Assembly: GCA_031317595.1 (NCBI GenBank)
Contig: JANCMB010000001.1
Span: 1,110,971-1,174,970, forward strand
DNA length: 64,000 nucleotides
Reading direction: 5' to 3'
From: Glutamicibacter sp. PS
GTDB lineage: Bacteria; Actinomycetota; Actinomycetes; Actinomycetales; Micrococcaceae
The notes beneath the pieces are model-generated. The model did no database searches. It saw only the letters and a program-made list of their open reading frames with translations, and was not told where the DNA came from. The translations under genes and the position numbers were made by a program. Shown piece after piece: positions 34,549-43,338 of the stretch; positions within the stretch are counted from its first letter, which is position 1; each line of letters begins with the position of its first letter.

Positions 34549-35799
34549 ATGCGAATCCAAGATCGTCTCGAAAAAATCAACAATGCCACCGTGCTGGACA
34601 CGACCGATTTCGCGCTACACCCGCATCGCACCATCGTGATTCGCCAAGGGACGATCGCCGAGATTCGGGCGACCGACGATTCGGACCGGCCCGGGCCAGC
34701 AGTACTCGACGCCGACGGGCGCATCGCCATGCCCGGACTCATCGATGCCCATGTCCACGTAACGGCCGCCACCGCTGGACTTGGCGACATTGCCCATGCC
34801 TCACCGAACTACATCGCCGCGCAAAGTTCGCGCATCATGCAGCAGATGCTGGCTCGCGGTTTCACCACCGTCCGCGACGTCGCCGGTGCCGACTACGGCC
34901 TGGCCCAGGCGGTGGAAGAAGGACTATTCCGAGGACCACGGCTGATCTTCGGTGGTAAGGCGCTATCACAGACCGGCGGACACGGAGATATGCGCGGACC
35001 GGGCCAGTCCCAAGTGGACAATCACCGGTGTTGCCCGGCCATCGGAGTAGTCTGCGATGGTGAGACGGCCGTCCGCACCGCGGCCCGCGATCAACTACGC
35101 ACCGGTGCTCACCACCTGAAGATCATGCTCTCCGGTGGCGTGGCCTCCCCCACCGACCGAGTCGATTCCATTCAGTTCTCCGACGCCGAGATCCGTGCCG
35201 CAGTCGAAGAGGCAGAGGCCTGCAACCGCTACGTCACCGGGCATGCCTATACGGCACGAGCGGTGAATCGCGGACTGCGCCTCGGCGTACGGTGCATCGA
35301 ACACGGAAACCTGATCGACGACGAAAGCGTAGAACTCTTCAAGGAGTACGGAGCGTTCTTGGTGCCTACGCTGGTGACCTACGTGCATCTGAAACGCGAT
35401 GGAGCGGCCACCGGGCTACCAGTTGAAAGTCAGCGCAAGGTCGATCATGTGCTGGCCGCCGGGCTTGAGGCCCTCGACCGGGCCACCCGCGGTGGGGTCA
35501 AAATCGCTTTCGGCACCGACCTACTGGGTGCGATGCACGAATACCAGAGCGAAGAATTCGAAATTCGCGCTCAAGTGCAGTCCAGCGAGGAGGTACTTCG
35601 TTCGGCTTCGCTGACCGCCGCCGAACTGATCGGTGCCGAGGGAAAGCTCGGTGTCCTAGCCCCCGGCGCCCATGCAGACATCCTCCTGCTCAACGCCGAC
35701 CCACTGGCCGATGTCACGGTTCTCGCACATCCCGAGCAGAGCATCGACCAGATTATTAAGGCCGGCGTGCTGGAAGTTGATCACGCGGCGAGCCGCTAG
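34549..35799 (+). CDS. Amidohydrolase family protein (imidazolonepropionase-like)
   Basis: The 416-residue enzyme has the TIM-barrel metal-hydrolase features: DAHVHV (His-x-His), LKIMLSGGVASP-type metal-Lys region (HHLKIMLSGG), GHAYTARA and CIEHGNLI (His), and FGTDLLGAM (Asp). These fit the imidazolonepropionase/Xaa-Pro-dipeptidase-like branch that cleaves N-acyl amino acids and dipeptides such as Xaa-Arg/His. I chose ATG 34549 with GAGGAAAG upstream. It is divergent from the RpiR regulator and probably acts on the substrate imported by the symporter. Confidence 0.9.
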   Translation: MRIQDRLEKINNATVLDTTDFALHPHRTIVIRQGTIAEIRATDDSDRPGPAVLDADGRIAMPGLIDAHVHVTAATAGLGDIAHASPNYIAAQSSRIMQQMLARGFTTVRDVAGADYGLAQAVEEGLFRGPRLIFGGKALSQTGGHGDMRGPGQSQVDNHRCCPAIGVVCDGETAVRTAARDQLRTGAHHLKIMLSGGVASPTDRVDSIQFSDAEIRAAVEEAEACNRYVTGHAYTARAVNRGLRLGVRCIEHGNLIDDESVELFKEYGAFLVPTLVTYVHLKRDGAATGLPVESQRKVDHVLAAGLEALDRATRGGVKIAFGTDLLGAMHEYQSEEFEIRAQVQSSEEVLRSASLTAAELIGAEGKLGVLAPGAHADILLLNADPLADVTVLAHPEQSIDQIIKAGVLEVDHAASR

Positions 35800-35837
35800 G
35801 TTCCCGCCGAGGTTCCTTCTGCGCCGACCCCATAGGC

Positions 35838-35864
35838 GGCCGGTTGGCACGAACGCCACCGGCC
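35838..35864 (+). terminator. Hairpin after the amidohydrolase gene
   Basis: GGCCGGTTGGC pairs with GCCACCGGCC (one bulge) around ACGAAC. It lies between convergent genes, 39 bases after the amidohydrolase stop. Confidence 0.5.
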
Positions 35865-35919
35865 ATCCACGAGGTCTGTCGCACTGGCTCGGCCAGCTAC
35901 GGCGTGGTCGATGGAGCGC

Positions 35920-37146
35920 CTAGGCTCGTCGCCTTCGTCTCACGCCGCGCACAACGGCAATCACGACATTGGCTAGCGCGTCCAGATAGCCGAGGACCAG
36001 AATCGTGATGAGTAACCACGTCGGAAGCCACAGCTGTTGCCAATCGATGCCCACGAGCACGAACGTGAAGACCAGTGCCTCGAGCACACCCCAGAGCAGC
36101 TGCAGACCGGGCCTCCACGACATTGAGTTGAAGACGCTCGGTGTCTCGCTGCTCTTGCGCAGTTCGGTCGCGGTGGCTCGACCTAGTGCTTTCGCGAAGC
36201 CCACCGATTGGATGGCTACGGAGCCCGCGGGCGCTCCACACTGTTCCAACAACTCGGCCGCTTCGGTCCGGTGGCCGAAACCGGCCAGAACCTGTTCCAC
36301 CGCCTGTTGACTTCCGAAGCCGGGCAACACTTGCTTGAGTAGCTCAATGTGCTCGGCTGTGACACCGACGCCGCTTAGCTCCTCGAGGCCTTCGACATCC
36401 ACCGAAACATAGTGGCTTTCAAGTGCCTGAAGTTCGCTCAAGGCCTCGGTACCAGGCTCGGGTTGGATCGCGGCACTGGCCATGACCGGCCAGATATGCA
36501 CCCACGCGGGTGCCCCGATGAGCTTCTTGGATTGCTTGGTGAACCAAAAGCTCGCCACATACCGTACTCCGGAGCGACTGAACATAATGGCCGGATACTG
36601 ACCAGCTCCGGGCCCATCATCGGGCATGAACTCATCACACACCGCCAGCGCCGAGCCCTCCGACTCCCCTGACTCCAGTAGATGCCAGGTGGTTTTAGTC
36701 GCCGAGGCAAGGATGAGCATGTCGGCCTCGTTGAGCTTGCCGGTCAGCACGGTACGCCCGGAAGGAGTGGCTTCGAGCCGCGGATCGGCAATGGGTTCGC
36801 CGCTTTGCGCCTCGAGGTCATCTTGGTCCACGTACAGGGCACCGGTGCCAAATTTCAGGGCGAGGGCGAAGTCCTCCACCTGTTGTCCGAGCCGGACGTT
36901 GCCCTCGGCGGTGGTCAACAGGATCAGCCCCTCGGCGTTAACCGCGATACCGACTTCCACAATGACCAAGCCATTCCAGGGCACCGGTCGGGAGATCAGC
37001 GCAATGACCTCACGCAGCGCAAGCACGGATCGCACGGCCTGCTCGGCCTCCTGCGCGGAGGTGTCCTGGAAGATAAGCGTCAGGGCGGCAACCAGCGATT
37101 CAGGCTGGTCGCCGCCCTGTACATCTAGGTGGCTACTTATTGCCAA
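35920..37146 (-). CDS. Membrane-anchored protein of unknown function overlapping ffh
   Basis: The 408-residue protein has a large soluble N-terminal part (1-340) and two hydrophobic helices near the C-terminus (LLWGVLEALVFTFVLVGI and LWLPTWLLITILVLGYLD), then an Arg-rich tail VRGVRRRRRA. No domain is recognised. The only usable start is TTG at 37146, which overlaps the last 14 bases of ffh and has GAGAAG just upstream inside ffh. Translation coupling to ffh follows from that. The middle (residues ~240-320) has short Gly- and Ala-rich helices with a repeated LPGFGSQQAVEQVLAGFG-like pattern. Function unknown. Confidence 0.7.
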   Translation of the reverse strand: MAISSHLDVQGGDQPESLVAALTLIFQDTSAQEAEQAVRSVLALREVIALISRPVPWNGLVIVEVGIAVNAEGLILLTTAEGNVRLGQQVEDFALALKFGTGALYVDQDDLEAQSGEPIADPRLEATPSGRTVLTGKLNEADMLILASATKTTWHLLESGESEGSALAVCDEFMPDDGPGAGQYPAIMFSRSGVRYVASFWFTKQSKKLIGAPAWVHIWPVMASAAIQPEPGTEALSELQALESHYVSVDVEGLEELSGVGVTAEHIELLKQVLPGFGSQQAVEQVLAGFGHRTEAAELLEQCGAPAGSVAIQSVGFAKALGRATATELRKSSETPSVFNSMSWRPGLQLLWGVLEALVFTFVLVGIDWQQLWLPTWLLITILVLGYLDALANVVIAVVRGVRRRRRA

Positions 37147-38698
37147 GATACTTCTCGAAGCCCGCCGGTAGGTTCAGGCTCGACGCGTCGAAATCCTCCG
37201 GTACGTTCCCCGCCCCGAAGGCTGACCCGCTGGGGGCGTTAGCCTTCTTGGTCTTGGCCTCAAGCTCGGCCTGTGCGGCCTTGGCCGGGTTACCGTACTT
37301 CTGCTTCTTGCCCTTGGCCTTACCCTTGGCCTTGCGAGCCGCACCCTTGCCGGCACCGGGCATCCCCGGAATACCGCCACCGGCGGCCATCTTCTTCATC
37401 ATCTTCTGCGCCTCGGTGAAACGCTCAAGCATCTGGTTGACCTCGGAGACCGAGACGCCCGAACCCTTAGCAATACGGGCACGGCGCGAACCATTGATGA
37501 TCTTCGGTGCCACACGCTCATGCGGAGTCATCGAACGAACGATCGCCTCGACACGGTCGATCTGGCGCTCATCGAACTGTTCGAGCTGCTGACGCGAAAT
37601 CTGCGCACCGGGCATCATGCCCAGCAGCTTCTTCATCGAACCCATCTTCTTGATCTGGGCCATCTGGGCGAGGAAGTCGTCCAGCGTGAAGTCTTCCTGG
37701 TCGGCGAACTTCTTCGCCATCCGCTCGGCTTCGCCCTTATCCCAGTTCTTCTCGGCCTGCTCGATCAGGGTAAGCACATCGCCCATGTCCAGGATGCGGC
37801 TGGCCATGCGATCCGGGTGGAAGATCTCGAAGTCGTCCAGGTTTTCACCGGTAGAGGCGAACATCACCGGCTTGCCGGTGACAGAGGCGACCGACAGGGC
37901 GGCACCACCACGTGCGTCACCATCGAGCTTGGACAGCACCACGCCGGTGAAGTCCACGCCCTCGTGGAAGGCCTGCGCGGTGTTGACCGCGTCCTGACCG
38001 ATCATCGCGTCGATGACGAACAGCACTTCATCCGGGTTGATGGCGGCGCGAATGTTTGCGGCCTGCTCCATCATTTCGGCGTCCACACCGAGGCGTCCGG
38101 CGGTATCGACGATCACCACGTCATGCAGCTTGGCTTTGGCCTCCGCCACACCGTCGCGGGCCACCGCCACCGGATCACCGGTGACGGCGTCGAACTCGGA
38201 GGACACTCCCGGATGCGGGGCGTAAACCGGCACACCGGCTCGCTCACCGTTGATCTGCAACTGCTTGACTGCGTTCGGGCGCTGCAAGTCACAGGCCACG
38301 AGCATCGGGGTGTGCCCCTCGGACTTGAGGTGCTTGGCGAGCTTACCGGCCAGCGTCGTCTTACCGGCACCCTGCAGACCGGCGAGCATGATCACCGTCG
38401 GAGGGTTCTTCGCCAGGTTGATGCGACGAGTTTCGCCGCCGAGGATGGCCTTGAGCTCCTCGTTAACGATCTTCACGACCTGCTGACCCGGGTTCAGCGA
38501 CTCGGAAACCTCGGCGCCGAGGGCGCGCTCCTTGATCTGGGCCACGAAGGCGCGCACCACGGGTACGGCCACGTCGGCGTCCAGCAGAGCGCGGCGGATT
38601 TCGCGTACCGTACCGTCGATATCGGCCTCGGTGAGCTTACCCTTGCCTCGCAGGTTCTTGAAGGTAGCTGTCAGGCGATCGGAAAGTGAATTGAACAC
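37133..38698 (-). CDS. ffh: Signal recognition particle protein Ffh
   Basis: Ffh binds SRP RNA and signal sequences and delivers ribosomes to FtsY. N domain FNSLSDRLTATFKNLRGKGK, G domain with GLQGAGKTTLAGKLA, VDTAGRLGVDAEM and TKLDGDARGGAALSV, and a Met-rich M domain (MKKMAAGGGIPGMPGAG) followed by a Lys/Gly-rich tail. The start is GTG at 38698, as the FNSL beginning shows. In relatives ffh follows glnD; here the neighbours differ (see findings). Confidence 0.97.
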   Translation of the reverse strand: MFNSLSDRLTATFKNLRGKGKLTEADIDGTVREIRRALLDADVAVPVVRAFVAQIKERALGAEVSESLNPGQQVVKIVNEELKAILGGETRRINLAKNPPTVIMLAGLQGAGKTTLAGKLAKHLKSEGHTPMLVACDLQRPNAVKQLQINGERAGVPVYAPHPGVSSEFDAVTGDPVAVARDGVAEAKAKLHDVVIVDTAGRLGVDAEMMEQAANIRAAINPDEVLFVIDAMIGQDAVNTAQAFHEGVDFTGVVLSKLDGDARGGAALSVASVTGKPVMFASTGENLDDFEIFHPDRMASRILDMGDVLTLIEQAEKNWDKGEAERMAKKFADQEDFTLDDFLAQMAQIKKMGSMKKLLGMMPGAQISRQQLEQFDERQIDRVEAIVRSMTPHERVAPKIINGSRRARIAKGSGVSVSEVNQMLERFTEAQKMMKKMAAGGGIPGMPGAGKGAARKAKGKAKGKKQKYGNPAKAAQAELEAKTKKANAPSGSAFGAGNVPEDFDASSLNLPAGFEKYLGNK

Positions 38699-39037
38699 GT
38701 GCCGGGCACTTCTTTCGATAGGTCTGTGGGCGCGCATGAAAACGCACAGGACTCGACTTACAAGAATATCAACAATCGGCCCAGCGACTAATCGAACCCG
38801 CGTTGCTGTGCCAAATATCTTTCTCACTCTGCTATCGGCCGCCCCGCTCCGGCGATCGTCACCACCGAGCACCCGCTAGGCGCAGGCCTGCGACCACTCA
38901 CGTGGGCCGCGGACTTTTCAGAACGTTGATGTTTCCCGAACGTTACCCGTGAGTCCCGAGAACCTGTTGAGAGCCACTGTGCACTGACTTAGCGTGAGAG
39001 ATCCGAGCAACACCCTGCACACGGAGGAGGAATTCAG
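38699..39037. other. Intergenic region between ffh and the SDR gene
   Basis: 339 bases, divergent. The direct repeat GAACGTT occurs at 38921-38927 and again at 38938-38944, 17 bases apart; each copy contains the palindrome AACGTT. This is a possible operator or stress-promoter element for the SDR gene. Nothing gene-like is seen here. Confidence 0.45.
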
Positions 39038-39961
39038 ATGACGACACCCGAGCACACGCCCCCACACAATGAGACCCAGATGGCGCTCGATAACCCAGTC
39101 ACCCGATACCCCAAGATCGAACCACCTAAGCAGGACCAGCCCGAACCGGGCCTCGACGCCAAACTCGAACCGCGCGCGGACCACGGTGAGGAGAGCTACC
39201 AAGGCACCGGACGTCTGAAGGGACGCAAGGCGCTGATCACCGGTGGCGACTCGGGCATCGGTGCCGCCGTGGCCATAGCCTTCGCCCGCGAAGGGGCCGA
39301 CGTGGCCATCGCCTATCTTCCGGCCGAAGAAGAGGACGCCCGCAAAATCCTGCGCGCCATCGAGGCCGAGGGGCGCCAAGCGGTCGCCCTGCCCGGGGAT
39401 TTGCTCGAGGTGGAATACCGCAACGCGCTAGCCGATGAGGCGGCCCGTCAGCTCGGAGGTCTCGACATTCTGGTGAACAACGCCGGCAAGCAAATCGCCA
39501 TTGAACGGCTCGAAGACCTCAGCGACCAGCAGGTGATTGAAACCTTCCAGGTGAATATCGTGGCCATGTTCGCCATCACCCGCGCCGCCTTGAAGCATCT
39601 ACCGCAGGGCGCAAGCATCATCAACACCACCTCGGTTCAGGCCTACGAGCCTTCCCCTACCTTGTTGGATTACGCCTCAACCAAGGCCGCGATCAACGCC
39701 TTCACCAAGGGCCTGGCCGTGCAACTGGCACCTCGGGGTATCCGCGTGAATGCGGTGGCCCCGGGCCCAATTTGGACGCCATTGCAGGTCTCGGATGGCC
39801 AACCGAAGGAGAAGCTGCCGACATTCGGGCACAATGTGCCATTGGGCCGTGCCGGACAACCGGTGGAACTGGCTCCGGCCTACGTGTTCCTTGCCTCGGC
39901 CGAATCGAGCTATGTGATCGGCGAGACGCTCAACGTCAACGGCGGTAAAGCCACCCCATAG
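39038..39961 (+). CDS. SDR family oxidoreductase (YghA/YhdF-like stress type)
   Basis: The 307-residue protein is a short-chain dehydrogenase with a ~55-residue N-terminal extension (PKIEPPKQDQPEPGLDAKLE) that is typical of the general-stress YghA/YhdF group. Cofactor motif is TGGDSGIGAAVAIAFAREG, then NNAG in ILVNNAGKQIAIE, catalytic Ser in INTTSVQAYEPSP, and YASTK with Tyr and Lys. ATG has an excellent AGGAGGAATT site. In Bacillus the group is under the general stress regulon. Substrate unknown. Confidence 0.92.
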   Translation: MTTPEHTPPHNETQMALDNPVTRYPKIEPPKQDQPEPGLDAKLEPRADHGEESYQGTGRLKGRKALITGGDSGIGAAVAIAFAREGADVAIAYLPAEEEDARKILRAIEAEGRQAVALPGDLLEVEYRNALADEAARQLGGLDILVNNAGKQIAIERLEDLSDQQVIETFQVNIVAMFAITRAALKHLPQGASIINTTSVQAYEPSPTLLDYASTKAAINAFTKGLAVQLAPRGIRVNAVAPGPIWTPLQVSDGQPKEKLPTFGHNVPLGRAGQPVELAPAYVFLASAESSYVIGETLNVNGGKATP

Positions 39962-39966
39962 TCGCC

Positions 39967-40018
39967 ACACACCCAGGGTGCCAGTAATCCGTCCGGATTG
40001 TTGGCGCCCTTGGTGTGT
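39967..40018. terminator. Bidirectional terminator after the SDR gene
   Basis: A 25-base imperfect stem (39967-39991 with 39994-40018) lies between convergent genes. Confidence 0.7.
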
Positions 40019-40044
40019 CTTCCCTCTGCCGCGCACCACGCCGG

Positions 40045-41145
40045 CTACCGATCCCGCAAGTCATCCGCCGAGGAATCGAGCTCGAGGTTTCGCCGTTCAT
40101 ACTCCCGCTGGCTGAAGGTCGCACGCTGCACGGACTGCACTTCGTCGAAGCTCGAACCGATGGCTCCGCCGAGCGTACCGAGCGAGGCGGCAAGCCATGC
40201 CAGGTTCAGATACTCACGGATCGTCGCCTCATGGTCGAGTTCAAAAGACAGGAACGCCTGATCGATGATGACCAGCGAACCCAGTAGTAACGCGATAAAC
40301 AACAGCGCATACATGGCGGCGGCCGCCAACACCACGGTGAACACCGTCGCTACGTTATACAGCAGCAGTTTCTCCTTTCGTCGTGTGCCCGTGGGCCTTT
40401 CCCATAACTGGTTATGGAACAACAACCAAGTGCTGAGCACCAGGATGCTCAAGACCGTGATCAGACCCAACCGCCACGGACTGAGGTAGTCAGCCATGGA
40501 CCAGATACTCGTATAAAACACGCCAAACGCTCCGGTAGCCGCCGCACCGGCGAGCGCCGAGGAAAGCCGCGGCACCAGCCGCCAAGGACGATTAACGAGG
40601 ATCATTCCCATCACGAGCCAGATTCGTCCGCGCAATCCTTCAATGCTGTCGCAGTGATCTCCGGCATCATTGGCGTCATCCAGTCGCCCCTTGACGCTCA
40701 GGGCTTTAACTAGCGGAGCGGGTTCGGGCCCGGGCTTTGGGCTGCCGTTGAGTTCGGCGAGAACTTCCATAAAGGCTTTGATGACCGAGCGGCGGCGGGG
40801 AGGTCCGAGGCTTGGCAGGACCACGGTAGCCGCCGCGAAACGAGTATTGATGATCGAGCGCACCGGACGGCCCTGTTCGTACTGGGGCACGTCGGTCAGG
40901 TAGATGACGAAGTCCCAGCCAAACTTCTCGCGCATTTCCGATACGTGTTTATTGAGAATGACCTCGCCGGAGTCGTTCATCGGTAGGGTCACCGAGTCGA
41001 CGGCGACCCTCCATCGGGCATGATCGAGGTGGGTCTCGTTGAGCTTTTCCTCTAGGCGTTCGACGACCCGGTCGGCCAGGGACTGCGCAATGCCGGGGTC
41101 TGCCAGCAGGCCGACCGATCGGGTGGGAAGATCTGGTTTGTTCAT
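40045..41145 (-). CDS. Multi-span membrane protein with N-terminal soluble domain, unknown function
   Basis: The 366-residue protein has a soluble region (1-190) beginning MNKPDLPTRSVGLLADPGIA and including WDFVIYLTDVPQYEQGRPVR, then four hydrophobic helices: LVMGMILVNRPWRLVPRL (short), ALAGAAATGAFGVFYTSI, LGLITVLSILVLSTWLLFH and the pair VATVFTVVLAAAAMYALLFI / LLLGSLVIIDQ. The tail is charged. I recognise no family by sequence; no catalytic motif is clear. ATG 41145 has GAGGTG. Monocistronic by position. Confidence 0.75.
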   Translation of the reverse strand: MNKPDLPTRSVGLLADPGIAQSLADRVVERLEEKLNETHLDHARWRVAVDSVTLPMNDSGEVILNKHVSEMREKFGWDFVIYLTDVPQYEQGRPVRSIINTRFAAATVVLPSLGPPRRRSVIKAFMEVLAELNGSPKPGPEPAPLVKALSVKGRLDDANDAGDHCDSIEGLRGRIWLVMGMILVNRPWRLVPRLSSALAGAAATGAFGVFYTSIWSMADYLSPWRLGLITVLSILVLSTWLLFHNQLWERPTGTRRKEKLLLYNVATVFTVVLAAAAMYALLFIALLLGSLVIIDQAFLSFELDHEATIREYLNLAWLAASLGTLGGAIGSSFDEVQSVQRATFSQREYERRNLELDSSADDLRDR

Positions 41146-41237
41146 CAAGCACCTCGGGTTCTAGGGTGTCAGTGGCATGGTCGGCGCATCGTCCGGGTGG
41201 GACGGCGGATCCGGCCCTTGGGCATCTGGCTCGCTGA

Positions 41238-41978
41238 TTAGTCGATGCGTGCCCCCTGCCTGTCGAGGGCCGCCAGGTAGTCGGCGAAGCCTTCCCGCAA
41301 GCGGCCGCGCAGGCGTCCGGATGTAATGGCCTGCAACTGTGCGGAGGCGTCGATGCGGTAACCGGCGGTCCGCAGGGCCGCCACTAGTGCCACGTCTTCA
41401 CGGGCCGCTAAGGGCGGAAAGCCTCCGACGGCTTCATAGGCCGCCGCGCTGACACCTAGGTTGGCTCCGTGGATATGGTGGTGGCCATCCACCGGCCGGT
41501 AGGCGGCGCGCCACAGCCGGTAGAGTTCGGCGTCCAGTTCCTGCCGGTCGGGCTGCACCGTTCCGGCTACGGCGTCGGCTCCGGCCGCCCGGCGACCGGC
41601 CATGGCCGTTAGCCAGTGCACCGGCACCCGTGTATCGGCATCCGTGCAGGCCAGCCACACCGATTGAGGGTGCGTGCGTTGACCGAGTCCTTGGAGCGCG
41701 AAGCGTACTCCGGCGGCCCGGCTGGCCCCGACATTGCCAAGCTGCACTTCAAGCATGGATAGTCGCGGGTCGTCTAGCATCTGGTCTTGCAGGATCCGGG
41801 AGGTTTGATCCGTGCAGCTATCAAGGACAAAGGTGGCCCCGATGGTGACCCGTGGGTGTTGGGCGGTGAAGTGGTCCATGGCGGTTCGCACCGAACGTAG
41901 ACAGCCGGCAATGAGTTCTTCTTCGTTATGTGACGGGATGACAACGGCCATGGCCTCTAAGGGGTTACGCAAGTTCAC
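41238..41978 (-). CDS. Glycosyltransferase family 2
   Basis: A 246-residue GT-A-fold transferase: VVIPSHNEEELIAGCLRSV at the start, then the acidic DxD region TDADTRVPVHWLTAM, and a HGANLGVSAAAYEAVGGFPP acceptor-type segment. The start is GTG at 41978, overlapping the end of the deacetylase/methyltransferase gene by 14 bases, so the genes are coupled. It belongs to a three-gene unit with the PIG-L/methyltransferase fusion and an acyl-CoA dehydrogenase. It probably uses a nucleotide sugar on a shared product. Confidence 0.85.
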   Translation of the reverse strand: MNLRNPLEAMAVVIPSHNEEELIAGCLRSVRTAMDHFTAQHPRVTIGATFVLDSCTDQTSRILQDQMLDDPRLSMLEVQLGNVGASRAAGVRFALQGLGQRTHPQSVWLACTDADTRVPVHWLTAMAGRRAAGADAVAGTVQPDRQELDAELYRLWRAAYRPVDGHHHIHGANLGVSAAAYEAVGGFPPLAAREDVALVAALRTAGYRIDASAQLQAITSGRLRGRLREGFADYLAALDRQGARID

Positions 41979-43338
41979 CCCCGGGTTTCTGGAAGACCTC
42001 CAGCAGGAAGTCCTGTTCCCGGTGCTGGAGTAGCCGCGGCCAGTCCAGGGCCTGGGCCATCCGGTGCACGGCCTGCCCATCTAGCGGCCACCCTTCTATG
42101 GGGTGTAGCCAATGGCAGAGTAGAAGTTCGCCTCCGGGCCGCAGGACCTCGGCGCTGTGCCGGAGGGTTTGGGCTAGTTCGTCGGCGGCTAGGAAATACC
42201 CGATTTCGCTCAGTACCACCAGATCCATTGAGTCGGGTTCGAGCGGTGGCCATTGCCCGGGCAACGTCGCTTGCACAAGGGTTACATGCGCTAGGTCCGC
42301 AACCTGGGCTAGGGCTTGGGCCACGGCGGTGGCGCTAGCATCCACGCCGACAAGCCGGTCGCTGCGCGCGGCCAATTCGGCGGTCTGCAGCCCGATGGAG
42401 CAACCTAGCTCCAGAACGGCGCCGTAGTGGGCGCGCGGTAGCGAGGCGAGCACAATGTCCTGTTTACGTTGCTCGTAGCGGCTACTGCGGTAATCCCACG
42501 GGTCGCCACGCTGAAGATAGAGGTCTTCGAAAACCAGTGCGGCGACGGCAGCGTCCTTCTCGCCCAGCCAGGTGACGCGGAAGGTTTCCTGCGCACGATG
42601 AAAATGCTCGAGAACGTGCCGATCGAGCAGCACTTCGTCGCCGGGTAGCTCCGAGAGCGGTTGGACTTGACTCTGGTGGGCGGCGAGGGCGGTTTCTTTG
42701 GCTACGTGGTCGGCCTGGGGCAATTCGAGCCGGTGCCAATGGGTCCAACGGTTGTCGTTCTCCGGGTGCGCCCAATTCCAGTACCAGATGGGGAATTCTA
42801 GGTGGGTCACCGACGCCTGGGCCGCTAGGCGGGCTACCAGTCGGCCGAGCACCTCGTGGTCGGTGTGTCCATCCTCGCGGTAGGTGCTGGCCACCACACA
42901 TGGACCTTCGCCTATGAGTTCACCGAGCAGGGTTTCAAGCTCTGCTTCATGGGACGCCAGCTTGCCATCGGGCAAGCCGGGACAGCGAAGGTGCAAGTTG
43001 CCCGGCCCGGCGGCGCTCTCACCTAACGCCTGCATGGCCGCGCGCAGTTCGGCTTCACGCAGGGTTGCTAGCTGTTGTGGGGTGTGCGTCGTCGAGTCCG
43101 GGTGCGAGCCCTCGCCCATGGTGCACACGACGACGGTCACCTCGAGGCCCATGCCCAGCGCGCGGTGGATGAGTCCGCCGGCGCCCAGGGTCTCGTCATC
43201 GGGGTGAGCTGCCACCACGTGCAATCGTGTGGCGCCGTCGAAGACTCGAGCGAGGTCGATCGGCGGCAACTCTTCCAGGCCGTGCTGCGCCCAAAGTTGC
43301 GCGGCGGTTCCGGTGTCACGATGGCTGAAGCTCACCAT
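41965..43338 (-). CDS. Bifunctional PIG-L family deacetylase / SAM-dependent methyltransferase
   Basis: Residues ~35-240 are a PIG-L deacetylase (VVAAHPDDETLGAGGLIH with the metal-binding AHPDDE, TYREDGHTDHEVLGRL with the His). Residues ~265-450 are a class I methyltransferase of NodS type (RSSRYEQRKQDIVLASLP, VLELGCSIGLQTAELA as motif I, DLVVLSEIGYFL). Removal of an N-acetyl group followed by N-methylation of the freed amine is the natural reading of the fusion, by analogy with NodB/NodS chemistry; this is inference. ATG at 43338 overlaps the acyl-CoA dehydrogenase stop by 7 bases. Confidence 0.85.
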   Translation of the reverse strand: MVSFSHRDTGTAAQLWAQHGLEELPPIDLARVFDGATRLHVVAAHPDDETLGAGGLIHRALGMGLEVTVVVCTMGEGSHPDSTTHTPQQLATLREAELRAAMQALGESAAGPGNLHLRCPGLPDGKLASHEAELETLLGELIGEGPCVVASTYREDGHTDHEVLGRLVARLAAQASVTHLEFPIWYWNWAHPENDNRWTHWHRLELPQADHVAKETALAAHQSQVQPLSELPGDEVLLDRHVLEHFHRAQETFRVTWLGEKDAAVAALVFEDLYLQRGDPWDYRSSRYEQRKQDIVLASLPRAHYGAVLELGCSIGLQTAELAARSDRLVGVDASATAVAQALAQVADLAHVTLVQATLPGQWPPLEPDSMDLVVLSEIGYFLAADELAQTLRHSAEVLRPGGELLLCHWLHPIEGWPLDGQAVHRMAQALDWPRLLQHREQDFLLEVFQKPGGELA

